A DNA stretch of 64,000 bases from a virus: positions 1 to 64,000 of IMG/VR virus record IMGVR_UViG_3300042300_001229; one strand, given 5' to 3'. The notes below the pieces were generated by a model. It had not been told where the DNA came from and did no database searches. It saw only the letters and a list, made by a program, of their open reading frames with translations. The translations under genes and the position numbers were made by a program. Positions 56,488 to 62,660 of the stretch are shown here, piece after piece. Position 1 is the first letter of the stretch; each line of letters opens with the position of its first letter.

Positions 56488-56841
56488 ATGAATGACAGAT
56501 ATAAAAAAATAGATGAAAAATCAAAAATAGTTACAGATGGATTGGGTTGTAAAATTGACGATGGTATAAGAGAGTTAATTGTTTTACTTAATTATAATAA
56601 CATCGGAACAACACAATCTTGTTGGGGACACAAAAATTGGGGTGAAAAATTTCCTTGGTTTGACATTAAGAATGAATATCATAAGAATATAGAAAACATT
56701 ATTTTTGATTTAGAAATTGAATTTGAGAAACTTGGTGATGATACAATAAGATTTTACCCAAAGTGTAAAAAATTGATAAAGGGTAGAAAAGAGTTTAACA
56801 AGTTAAAAGACAAACTAAAACAAATTAGTAATTTTTTATAA
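56488..56841 (+). CDS. unknown protein inside tRNA array
   Basis: 117 residues. DGLGCKIDDGIRELIVLLNY and TTQSCWGHKNWGEKFPWFDI form a compact motif with Cys and His in a spacing (SCWGH) that suggests metal binding. I recall similar small proteins in phages with the pattern T-x-x-S-C-x-G-H. Ends in a Lys-rich helix. It sits between tRNA-Ser and tRNA-Met. Confidence 0.75.
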   Translation: MNDRYKKIDEKSKIVTDGLGCKIDDGIRELIVLLNYNNIGTTQSCWGHKNWGEKFPWFDIKNEYHKNIENIIFDLEIEFEKLGDDTIRFYPKCKKLIKGRKEFNKLKDKLKQISNFL

Positions 56842-56844
56842 TCT

Positions 56845-56914
56845 GCCGATAGGAAAGGTTTCCGGTCCGGGCTCATATCCTGGATGTCATTTGGTTCGAT
56901 ACCCTTTATCGGTA
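56845..56914 (+). tRNA. tRNA-Met(CAT), diverged
   Basis: CCGGG-CTCATAT-CCTGG. Acceptor GCCGATA/TATCGGT has a G-U first pair and the T-stem is imperfect. CAT could also be tRNA-Ile with modified C34. Confidence 0.75.
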
Positions 56915-56921
56915 CTACATG

Positions 56922-56994
56922 GTGTATGTAGCTCAGTTGGCAGAGTGCTTGATTGTGGGTCAAGAGGTCATGGGTTCGACCCCCATCATACACA
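56922..56994 (+). tRNA. tRNA-His(GTG)
   Basis: CTTGA-TTGTGGG-TCAAG; acceptor GTGTATG/CATACAC. Confidence 0.94.
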
Positions 56995-57000
56995 CAAAAT

Positions 57001-57073
57001 ACCTTCGTAGTTCAATTGAAAAGAACCTGTGACTACGGATCACAAGATGGGAGTTTGAGTCTCTCCGAAGGTA
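57001..57073 (+). tRNA. tRNA-Arg(ACG)
   Basis: TGTGA-CTACGGA-TCACA; acceptor ACCTTCG/CGAAGGT. Confidence 0.92.
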
Positions 57074-57081
57074 CAATATTT

Positions 57082-57153
57082 GCGTCGTAGCTTATGGAAG
57101 CGGCAGGCCTCCAAAACCTCGCATAGACATGGGTTCGATTCCCTGACGACGCG
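57082..57153 (+). tRNA. tRNA-Trp(CCA)
   Basis: Loop CTCCAAA in a stem with one mismatch; acceptor GCGTCGT/ACGACGC. Confidence 0.88.
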
Positions 57154-57161
57154 CCAAATAA

Positions 57162-57234
57162 GGACCGGTAGCTCAGTTGGTAGAGCGCTAGACTGAAGAT
57201 CTAGGCGTGGATGGTTCGATTCCGTCCCGGTCCA
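57162..57234 (+). tRNA. tRNA-Phe(GAA)
   Basis: CTAGA-CTGAAGA-TCTAG; acceptor GGACCGG/CCGGTCC. Confidence 0.95.
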
Positions 57235-57246
57235 CAAACAATTAAA

Positions 57247-57254
57247 AAGGAGAT
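57247..57254 (+). promoter_or_regulatory. Shine-Dalgarno sequence of the YkuK-like gene
   Basis: AAAGGAGA immediately upstream of the ATG at 57258; most neighbours lack any such element. Confidence 0.6.
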
Positions 57255-57257
57255 AAA

Positions 57258-57713
57258 ATGAACCGAGTATTTAGAAAGGTTGATGGAAATCCAGTTTCTG
57301 ACATATCAAAACACACTTTGGATATTTTAAATGAATGTCCTTATGTTGAAATTCATGTTGGAACTGATTCTCAAAACCACAGAAGATCGACTGTATATGT
57401 AACCGCAATAGCATATCGGTATGGAAACCGCGGAGTTCACTATATATATCACAAACATAAGGTTAAAAAAATTCGTGATAAGTGGACAAGGTTATGGAAT
57501 GAAGCCGATTATTCAATTGAGGTTGCAAACTTTTTAACAAGTAAGGTGAATGTTAAACTTGAGATTGATCTTGATTATAACGCTCAAGAACAACACTTTA
57601 GTTCAAAGTTGGTTGGTCCTGCGGTTGGGTGGGTTAATTCTTTGGGTTATAAGGCGAATATTAAACCTGATAACCAAATTGCAACAAAGGCGGCAGATTT
57701 TCATTGTCGTTAA
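57258..57713 (+). CDS. YkuK/DUF458-type RNase H-fold protein
   Basis: 151 residues. VEIHVGTDSQNHRRSTVYVT (RNase H-like first strand with Asp), GVHYIYHKHKVKKIRDKWTR, NEADYSIEVANFL, a strand with EIDLDYNAQEQHFSSKLVGP, and the DUF458 ending IKPDNQIATKAADFHCR. Likely nuclease-fold protein of unknown substrate. It has a clear Shine-Dalgarno AAGGAG 6 bases before the ATG, rare in this window, which may point to a different source. Confidence 0.85.
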   Translation: MNRVFRKVDGNPVSDISKHTLDILNECPYVEIHVGTDSQNHRRSTVYVTAIAYRYGNRGVHYIYHKHKVKKIRDKWTRLWNEADYSIEVANFLTSKVNVKLEIDLDYNAQEQHFSSKLVGPAVGWVNSLGYKANIKPDNQIATKAADFHCR

Positions 57714-57715
57714 TT

Positions 57716-57787
57716 GGTCGGGTGTCTGATAGGTAAAGTCCAGATCTGCAAAATCTCGGTATGTGGGTTCGAATCCCACCCTGACCT
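57716..57787 (+). tRNA. tRNA-Cys(GCA)
   Basis: AGAT-CTGCAAA-ATCT; acceptor GGTCGGG/CCTGACC. Confidence 0.92.
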
Positions 57788-57795
57788 CAACAAAT

Positions 57796-57869
57796 GCCCC
57801 TATGGCGGAATTGGCATACGCATGTGATTTAGGATCACAATTTTGCAGGTTCGAGTCCTGCTGGGGGCA
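57796..57869 (+). tRNA. tRNA-Leu(TAG)
   Basis: TGTGA-TTTAGGA-TCACA; acceptor GCCCCTA/TGGGGGC. The variable region is short for tRNA-Leu. Confidence 0.88.
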
Positions 57870-57930
57870 CAAAAAATAGTATATATACTAAATTTTAGAT
57901 TTTTTCTAAAATAATAACTTTTTGATCTCA

Positions 57931-57938
57931 TATTTATT
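57931..57938 (+). promoter_or_regulatory. late-type motif TATTTATT
   Basis: Three bases before the ATG at 57942. Confidence 0.45.
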
Positions 57939-57941
57939 AAT

Positions 57942-58331
57942 ATGAAAAAAATAATAAGAATTACAGAATCTGATTTGACTAACATAGTTAAACGAGTGAT
58001 TAAAGAAAATGAAAATAATAGATTAGGTAAAGTTTATTTCAATAACGAGAATTATCCTGGATTTATGTATGTTAAAGAAATATTACCTAAATATCAAATG
58101 TATTGGGTTGGGACTATGACAAATGAAGTATTACCTACTGAATTAATAAAAGATGATGATATGGATATCTATTGGTTAGAATCACCCGATGGTAAAACAT
58201 TTGGTTACGAACTTTTTGAAGATGATTTAAAAGGTAAAAAATATTTAGTTTTAGATTTAGTTGACCCACAAGAAATTGAGAAATATCTAAGAAATGGCGG
58301 TGAATGGTTCCCAAGTCACTACGAGGCGTAA
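57942..58331 (+). CDS. unknown protein with canonical N-terminal peptide
   Basis: 129 residues. Begins MKKIIRITESDLTNIVKRVI then KENEN, the clearest consensus copy. The body looks like a small beta barrel (LGKVYFNNENYPGFMYVKEI) ending GGEWFPSHYEA. It lies inside the tRNA array with its own late motif, so it is expressed separately from the tRNAs. Confidence 0.88.
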   Translation: MKKIIRITESDLTNIVKRVIKENENNRLGKVYFNNENYPGFMYVKEILPKYQMYWVGTMTNEVLPTELIKDDDMDIYWLESPDGKTFGYELFEDDLKGKKYLVLDLVDPQEIEKYLRNGGEWFPSHYEA

Positions 58332-58406
58332 ATTAAAAAAATAATCCATAAAACTTGACACTTTCTAAAAGTATCATATATTTATAACAAAACTTAAAAA
58401 CCGCAA

Positions 58407-58475
58407 ATGAAAAATTTACACATATTATTGATAGGGGGCGATTTAGCTGAGGCAACTTTCAAGAGGAGGGTGTAA
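58407..58475 (+). CDS. possible micro-ORF
   Basis: 22 residues (MKNLHILLIGGDLAEATFKR and RV), preceded by ATATATTTATAACA and followed by a terminator at 58500. The frame is supported only by the flanking signals; it may be part of a small RNA. Confidence 0.3.
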   Translation: MKNLHILLIGGDLAEATFKRRV

Positions 58476-58499
58476 TATTTTATACATATAATATTTAGA

Positions 58500-58527
58500 A
58501 CCCCTCCCCAAAAAAGAGGGGTTTTTT
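58500..58527 (+). terminator. rho-independent terminator
   Basis: CCCCTC-CCCAAAAAA-GAGGGG followed by a T run. Confidence 0.85.
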
Positions 58528-58562
58528 TGTGAATATAAGTTTGGTAGTTTCAAAAAGATCAC

Positions 58563-58570
58563 TATCTTTG
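58563..58570 (+). promoter_or_regulatory. TATCTTTG promoter of tRNA-Leu unit
   Basis: Followed 17 bases later by a boxA-like GTTCTTTGACATA. Confidence 0.7.
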
Positions 58571-58587
58571 TGAAACAAAAGACAAAG

Positions 58588-58600
58588 GTTCTTTGACATA
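58588..58600 (+). promoter_or_regulatory. boxA-like element
   Basis: GTTCTTTGACATA between promoter and tRNA-Leu. Confidence 0.5.
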
Positions 58601-58611
58601 ATGGTGAAAAT

Positions 58612-58692
58612 GGTTCGGTGTTGGAATCGGTATACACGTTCGGCTTAAGATCGAATGCGCAATGCGTGAGGGTTCGAGTCCCTCCCGGACTA
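58612..58692 (+). tRNA. tRNA-Leu(TAA)
   Basis: TTCGG-CTTAAGA-TCGAA, class II; acceptor GGTTCGG/CCGGACT with wobble pairs. Confidence 0.88.
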
Positions 58693-58747
58693 CAGAAAAA
58701 AATAAAAAATATTTTACAAAGTGTTTGGCAGATCAAAATAAAGTTCT

Positions 58748-58755
58748 TATATTTG
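58748..58755 (+). promoter_or_regulatory. TATATTTG promoter of ncRNA unit
   Basis: Consensus -7 element; boxA-like GTTCATTGACATA follows at 58819. Confidence 0.65.
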
Positions 58756-58818
58756 TAAAACAAACAACGGGGGTGAGAAAATGTGATGGTGGACTCACCC
58801 CCACACAAAAGAGAAAAA

Positions 58819-58831
58819 GTTCATTGACATA
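58819..58831 (+). promoter_or_regulatory. boxA-like element
   Basis: GTTCATTGACATA, one mismatch to the copies at 55521 and 58588. Confidence 0.45.
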
Positions 58832-59370
58832 TTAGATTGGTAAGATAGCAGATAGACCTATATCGGCAGAATCCCATAGGGAGTCAGAAATGACGAGCAA
58901 AACGGAGCCCCTATCAGACTAATGGATTGAGGAGGTACTCAAAGTTTTCCGAAAGGTTAACAGGTAAAAACGATGGTTTGGGTAGAACGGATGTTAAAGG
59001 CGAGGTATAGGTAGTACGGATGGGGTGACCCACGAATGAGTAAATCTTAAGGTCTTACCATTTTTTAAGATATTAAGTGTTTAACGGCAAAGTATTGATA
59101 AAGTGTTAGAGAGGATAAAAATCTGTGAAACTTAAAAGACAATTAGGAAGAGTGATCTTTACGTTGGGAACTAAAAGTGGAGATAATAAAGTATCTATAA
59201 CCGTTAAACATTTTAAAATATTGATAGTGGTTTTCCCCACTCAACGGATGTCGACAATCCAGAGTGGATCAGGAATTCATCACCGTTTCTGCCGAGGCCT
59301 CGTAAAACTACGATTAAGCAGTTAAGATTGGAGCGAGATGGGTACTCCAACACTATCGACAATATTGTGT
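58832..59370 (+). ncRNA. unidentified structured RNA, about 540 nt
   Basis: No convincing protein frame. Pairings visible: ATAGGG/CCCTAT (about 58870-58912), ATCTTAA/TTAAGAT, a long-range GTTTAACGG (near 59081) with CCGTTAAAC (near 59201), CCACTC/GAGTGG (59238-59264), and TTGGAG/CTCCAA near 59330. It lies between a tRNA promoter unit and two enlarged tRNAs. It does not show RNase P, tmRNA or SRP signatures that I can recognise. Confidence 0.6.
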
Positions 59371-59469
59371 TGTTCCCTTGAGAAAGGAATTGTAAAGAAG
59401 AGTGACATTACTTGAATTACAAAAATTGTAATCGCACACTACAACACAGAGGACCTCTCATTCTCAAAT
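59371..59469 (+). ncRNA. tRNA-spacer RNA with GNRA hairpin, copy 1
   Basis: TTCCCTTGAGAAAGGAA forms a stem with a GAGA tetraloop; the unit ends near CACAGAGGACCTCTC just before a tRNA. A related unit precedes the next tRNA. Confidence 0.5.
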
Positions 59470-59589
59470 GGTCAGGTGGCGAAACGGTTGCCAATAGTTC
59501 AAAGTGTTCTCGTATAAAATTCGAGATATAGGTCGCAGGTAGAATAGCCTGCCACAATGACAATACAGGTTCGAATCCTGTCCTGACTA
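59470..59589 (+). tRNA. enlarged tRNA (120 nt), probable Leu class, anticodon unclear
   Basis: Acceptor GGTCAGG/CCTGACT, D-arm TGGC/GCCA, T-arm ACAGG-TTCGAAT-CCTGT. About 12 extra bases follow the D-arm; the next hairpin TCTCG-TATAAAATT-CGAGA has a 9-base loop (AAA or TAA anticodon); the variable hairpin is GCAGG/CCTGC. Confidence 0.6.
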
Positions 59590-59595
59590 CAAAGT

Positions 59596-59721
59596 GTTGT
59601 TCCCTTGAGAAAGGAAGACTGAACAGACGCTACGTATGAAACTGATTACATTAAAAGTAATGTCAATCGTTTGATTGGGGGTAAAACAGTACAGACAACA
59701 CAGAGGAACTCAACCTCAAAT
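59596..59721 (+). ncRNA. tRNA-spacer RNA with GNRA hairpin, copy 2
   Basis: Same GTTCCCTTGAGAAAGG start and CACAGAGGAACTC end as 59371-59469, different middle with ACATTA/TAATGT hairpin. Confidence 0.5.
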
Positions 59722-59823
59722 AGTCAGGTGGCGGAATGGTAGACGCATCGGAAGAGTGGTGTGGGTTCAAGTCCCAAGTAATTAAGTCGGTCACCAATAC
59801 AGGTTCAAATCCTGTCCTGACTA
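59722..59823 (+). tRNA. enlarged tRNA-Leu(CAA)
   Basis: 102 nt. Acceptor AGTCAGG/CCTGACT, D-arm of Leu type (TGGCGGAATGGTAGACGCA), anticodon arm TGGG-TTCAAGT-CCCA (CAA), T-arm ACAGG-TTCAAAT-CCTGT. About 12 extra bases lie between D-arm and anticodon arm, as in the preceding tRNA. Confidence 0.75.
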
Positions 59824-59824
59824 C

Positions 59825-59872
59825 AAAAGACACAAAAAGTATATTTTTTTTTACTAAAAGTGTGTCTTTTCT
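59825..59872 (+). terminator. long-stem terminator after tRNA unit
   Basis: AAAAGACAC ... GTGTCTTTT around a T-rich loop. Confidence 0.6.
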
Positions 59873-59884
59873 ATTTTTTCTTGA

Positions 59885-59892
59885 TATTTATT
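59885..59892 (+). promoter_or_regulatory. late-type motif TATTTATT
   Basis: 11 bases before the ATG at 59904. Confidence 0.4.
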
Positions 59893-59903
59893 AATAAAGA
59901 GAT

Positions 59904-60413
59904 ATGAAGAAAACAGAAAAAGAATTAGAGGTTATTAGGTTGTATACCGAAAAAAAAACACCGACCGAAATATCTAATGACTTAGGTATTGGAAGAAGAA
60001 CGGTTTATAGAATAATAAATAGAAACGGAATTGAGTATAACAAAAAGGAAGAAACTTGTTGTAAACTTTGTGGAAAAACAATAACAAGTAAGAATTTTTG
60101 TCAAATGTGTTCTGTAAACATACGAAGGTATAGAGTTAAGGAATACGCGGTTAAATATTTGGGTGGTGAATGTGTTAAGTGTGGGTGGAAAGGTGATTTA
60201 TCAGGATATGACCTTCATCATAGAGACCCAGAAGAAAAAGATTTTAACTCAAGTGCCCTCAACATGGCAAATATGAGTTGGGATAAAGTGAAAAATGAGT
60301 TAGATAAATGTGATTTGTTATGTGCGTTGTGTCACAGATTAGAACACTCAAACTACTCAAATGAAAAATTAAAAGAAGTTGCTAAAAATTATCAAGGTAA
60401 GTTGTTTAAATAA
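59904..60413 (+). CDS. HNH homing endonuclease with N-terminal helix-turn-helix
   Basis: 169 residues. An N-terminal HTH (EISNDLGIGRRTVYRIINRN) and two CxxC pairs (CKLC, CQMC) precede a His-based nuclease core with its own zinc pairs: CVKCGWKGDLSGYDLHHRDP ... CDLLCALCHRLEH. Free-standing endonuclease within the tRNA array; it differs from the HNH pair at 28-30 kb. Confidence 0.9.
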   Translation: MKKTEKELEVIRLYTEKKTPTEISNDLGIGRRTVYRIINRNGIEYNKKEETCCKLCGKTITSKNFCQMCSVNIRRYRVKEYAVKYLGGECVKCGWKGDLSGYDLHHRDPEEKDFNSSALNMANMSWDKVKNELDKCDLLCALCHRLEHSNYSNEKLKEVAKNYQGKLFK

Positions 60414-60440
60414 TATATTTTTAGTAATTTTACATAAAAT

Positions 60441-60515
60441 GGTGTGGTAGCTCAGTAGGTAGAGCAAAGGGACGGAAACCCCTTGTGCCGATGGTTCGAT
60501 TCCATTCCCATACCA
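60441..60515 (+). tRNA. tRNA with 8-base anticodon loop (Phe-like body)
   Basis: Acceptor GGTGTGG/CCATACC. Stem AAGGG/CCCTT encloses the 8-base loop ACGGAAAC, so the anticodon (GGA, GAA or CGG) cannot be set. Confidence 0.7.
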
Positions 60516-60523
60516 CAAATAAG

Positions 60524-60604
60524 GCGGGATAGTAAGTAGTTGGTAGCTGGCGAGGCTCATAACCTCGTGTCTTTGACCCCGGTGGTTCGAGCCCACCTCC
60601 CGCA
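60524..60604 (+). tRNA. tRNA-Met(CAT)
   Basis: CGAGG-CTCATAA-CCTCG; acceptor GCGGGA/TCCCGC. Longer variable region than usual. Confidence 0.85.
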
Positions 60605-60612
60605 ACTATAAT

Positions 60613-60685
60613 GCTGATGTAGCTCAATGGTGAGAGCAGGACGCTTATATCGTCAAGGCTATGGGTTCAAGTCCCTTCATCAGCA
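60613..60685 (+). tRNA. tRNA-Ile(TAT)
   Basis: GACG-CTTATAT-CGTC; acceptor GCTGATG/CATCAGC. It reads AUA directly, without a CAT/lysidine tRNA. Confidence 0.88.
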
Positions 60686-60900
60686 CGGGAGTGTCGACAG
60701 TAGAGTTCTACTTGAGAAAGAGGTAACACGCACTTAAAATGGGGGTTACAAAATAGTCAAGTCGTTTATAAAGTTTTGGTTGATAAAAACTTTCGTTTTG
60801 TGGAGATGGTTTAATGTGAAAAACCAACACCCGTGATGTTAGTGGGTTTGATCACCCCATTCACGTAAAAGTGATAACCGACCCCAAAGGTTGTCACACT
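60686..60900 (+). ncRNA. spacer RNA with CTTGAGAAAG motif, about 215 nt
   Basis: TTCTACTTGAGAAAGAGGTAA resembles the GNRA hairpin of the units at 59371 and 59596. Further pairs: AACACCCGTG...CACGTAAAAGTG region and GGTTATC-type hairpins. No ORF. Confidence 0.45.
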
Positions 60901-60902
60901 TT

Positions 60903-60975
60903 GCGGAAGTAGCTCAATTGGTAGAGCTCCTGCCTTCCAAGCAGGTTGTTGAGAGTTCGAGTCTCTTCTTCCGCT
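60903..60975 (+). tRNA. tRNA-Gly(TCC)
   Basis: CCTGC-CTTCCAA-GCAGG; acceptor GCGGAAG/CTTCCGC. Confidence 0.95.
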
Positions 60976-61052
60976 CATCTTATCTTCCATTCGAAAGAAG
61001 TAAGTGGAGAAAAAGTTAAAAAGTCGTTACTTATAATAGCGACTTTGGTTAT

Positions 61053-61126
61053 GGGGGTATAGCTCAGTTGGCTAGAGCATCTGCCTTGCACGCAGAGGGT
61101 CATGGGTTCGAATCCCTTTACCTCCA
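61053..61126 (+). tRNA. tRNA-Ala(TGC)
   Basis: TCTGC-CTTGCAC-GCAGA; acceptor GGGGGTA/TACCTCC. Confidence 0.94.
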
Positions 61127-61132
61127 CAACTT

Positions 61133-61206
61133 GGTCTGGTAGTTCAGTTGGTTAGAATACCTGCCTGTCACGCAGGGGGTCGCGGGTTCGAGTCCCGTCC
61201 AGACCG
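61133..61206 (+). tRNA. tRNA-Asp(GTC), copy 1
   Basis: CCTGC-CTGTCAC-GCAGG; acceptor GGTCTGG/CCAGACC. Confidence 0.95.
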
Positions 61207-61226
61207 CAAAAAAAGTTAAAAAAAGA

Positions 61227-61258
61227 TTTGTTAAATTGAAATATTCTACTTATCTTTG
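61227..61258 (+). promoter_or_regulatory. complete TTTG-N20-TATCTTTG promoter
   Basis: TTTG at 61227-61230 and TATCTTTG at 61251-61258, ideal Bacteroidota sigma-A spacing. Confidence 0.8.
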
Positions 61259-61270
61259 TTTTAACAATAT

Positions 61271-61423
61271 GACTCCATAGTCGGTTATGGTTCGCTACCA
61301 TGGCGATAAGTGGGTGAATGAGGGTAATTTGCGAGTAACTCTCCTTAATACTAGGATCGGAGTATCAAAGTTGAAGCTTATTACATGTAGTTCACAAGGT
61401 GGGTTCGATTCCCACTGGGGTTA
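61271..61423 (+). tRNA. tRNA-like RNA with large insertion (153 nt)
   Basis: Acceptor GACTCCA/TGGGGTT and T-arm GTGGG-TTCGATT-CCCAC are tRNA-like. The middle has extra hairpins (ATGGT-TCGCT-ACCAT; GAGGGT/ACTCTC) and no clear anticodon arm. Confidence 0.55.
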
Positions 61424-61449
61424 CTAAGAGAAAAGCGGAAAGTAAATAT

Positions 61450-61528
61450 CTACGGCTTTTAGCTCGAGCGGTTAGAGCGTCGGCACACAAGCCGAAGGAC
61501 ACAGGTTCGAATCCTGTATGGTCGTAGT
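61450..61528 (+). tRNA. tRNA of unclear isotype, unusual anticodon loop
   Basis: Acceptor CTACGGC/GTCGTAG, T-arm ACAGG-TTCGAAT-CCTGT. TCGG-CACACAAG-CCGA gives an 8-base loop (or 6 with a longer stem); anticodon CAC (Val) or ACA possible. No U33. Confidence 0.7.
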
Positions 61529-61542
61529 AAACACTGAAAGCA

Positions 61543-61655
61543 GTAAAAGGTTCTGTATGAGTAGTAACCTGACAATCTGATGAGTTGCAAATCAACAGAT
61601 TGGTAAAGTTAAGTCTTATGGGGATCCGCGGTCTTAGGTAAGACGAATCTTTTAC
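61543..61655 (+). ncRNA. three-way-junction RNA, 113 nt
   Basis: Closed by GTAAAAG/CTTTTAC; inner hairpins CAATCTG/CAGATTG (61575-61605 region) and GTCTTA/TAAGAC (61612-61641 region). No tRNA T-arm. Confidence 0.5.
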
Positions 61656-61666
61656 ACTCTTAATTT

Positions 61667-61738
61667 GGCCCATTCGTCTAAAAGTAAGGACATTTGGTTT
61701 TCAACCAAAAAATCTCGGAGCGTTACCGGGATGGGCTA
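61667..61738 (+). tRNA. tRNA-Glu(TTC)
   Basis: TTTGG-TTTTCAA-CCAAA; acceptor GGCCCAT/ATGGGCT; T-loop AGCGTTA is diverged. Confidence 0.88.
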
Positions 61739-61741
61739 CAA

Positions 61742-62644
61742 TTATAATCCTTTTTGGTAAGACTTTACCCATTTACGAATTGCAGTATCTGAAACACCAA
61801 ACATTTTTCCGGTTGACCTAAAACCGTTATCTTCAATCAATTTAAGTAAGTCTTCATGATTCGGCCTTTCAACCTTTCTCTGACTCTTCATTGATTGGAT
61901 TTGTTTTTCTGTAAAACCAAATTCATTTCTGTCTTTTTTCTTGTGTTTTTTAGGGTGAACTACCATACCAATTCTTATATTATTTATTTTTGGTTTTTTA
62001 TTCAGTATTGAAACAATTTCATCAAAAACATTATTAATATTAGTTTTAATTTCTTTTTCCGAAACTCTGATAACTAACCAACCTAATTCATTTAATAATT
62101 TATCTTTTTTATCGTCTCTTTCTTTTCTTTCGGGTAAAAGATGTTGAGATCCATCAATTTCAATAGCAACCATTTGATTTACAAACGCAAAATCAATAAA
62201 ATAAGGAAAAACCGAATATTCTCTAACTATTGCATATTTTTTATCTAAACCATTTTTTTCAATATATTCAATACATAATTTTTCTGGGTAGGAAACATTG
62301 GATAATCTCCAAGCAGTTTTTTCAGGATTATTTTTCATAAACTCCAATCTTTTTTCTCGCATTATTTTTTTACTTTCTTCAGTATGTTTGAAGTTTTCTG
62401 GATATTTTTTATGGGCTAATTTATTGGCCACGGATGCCGATCTGACTTTATCTCCTAATATTATTTTTATGTCATCAGATTGTAATTTAAATTTTTTTCT
62501 TAAATCTTTAACACTATAAGATTCATCAATATATAATCTAATAAGTTCATCTTTTATTAGATGTAATTTTTCACATTTTTTAATGTGTTGGTTAAGATTA
62601 CCAAGATTATCAATATAACGATTACAAATTTTACATTCAAACAT
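61742..62644 (-). CDS. homing endonuclease, Vsr/DUF559-type nuclease with zinc finger
   Basis: 300 residues. N-terminal C2H2 finger (CKICNRYIDNLGNLNQHIKK and C), a NUMOD-like segment (SKKIMREKRLEFMKNNPEK), a PD-(D/E)XK-type core (FIDFAFVNQMVAIEIDGSQH with Asp, Glu-x-Asp, then RKERDDKKDKLLNELGWLVI), and a C-terminal HTH (GFRSTGKMFGVSDTAIRKWV). This combination matches free-standing homing endonucleases with very-short-patch-repair-like folds. Inserted on the minus strand 4 bases after tRNA-Glu. Confidence 0.88.
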   Translation of the reverse strand: MFECKICNRYIDNLGNLNQHIKKCEKLHLIKDELIRLYIDESYSVKDLRKKFKLQSDDIKIILGDKVRSASVANKLAHKKYPENFKHTEESKKIMREKRLEFMKNNPEKTAWRLSNVSYPEKLCIEYIEKNGLDKKYAIVREYSVFPYFIDFAFVNQMVAIEIDGSQHLLPERKERDDKKDKLLNELGWLVIRVSEKEIKTNINNVFDEIVSILNKKPKINNIRIGMVVHPKKHKKKDRNEFGFTEKQIQSMKSQRKVERPNHEDLLKLIEDNGFRSTGKMFGVSDTAIRKWVKSYQKGL

Positions 62645-62660
62645 AATAACTTCCTTTATA

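Noticed and set aside
59125-59325. 66-residue ORF in the structured RNA region
   Set aside because: No promoter or start context; the codons overlap predicted RNA helices and the composition is unlike neighbours.
58832-59370. RNase P RNA or tmRNA
   Set aside because: I could not find the P4/GAGGAAAGUC core of RNase P RNA or a tag reading frame with tRNA-like ends.
59470-59589. Group I intron in the enlarged tRNA
   Set aside because: Only about 40-50 extra bases, far too few for an intron core, and the extra bases form ordinary hairpins.
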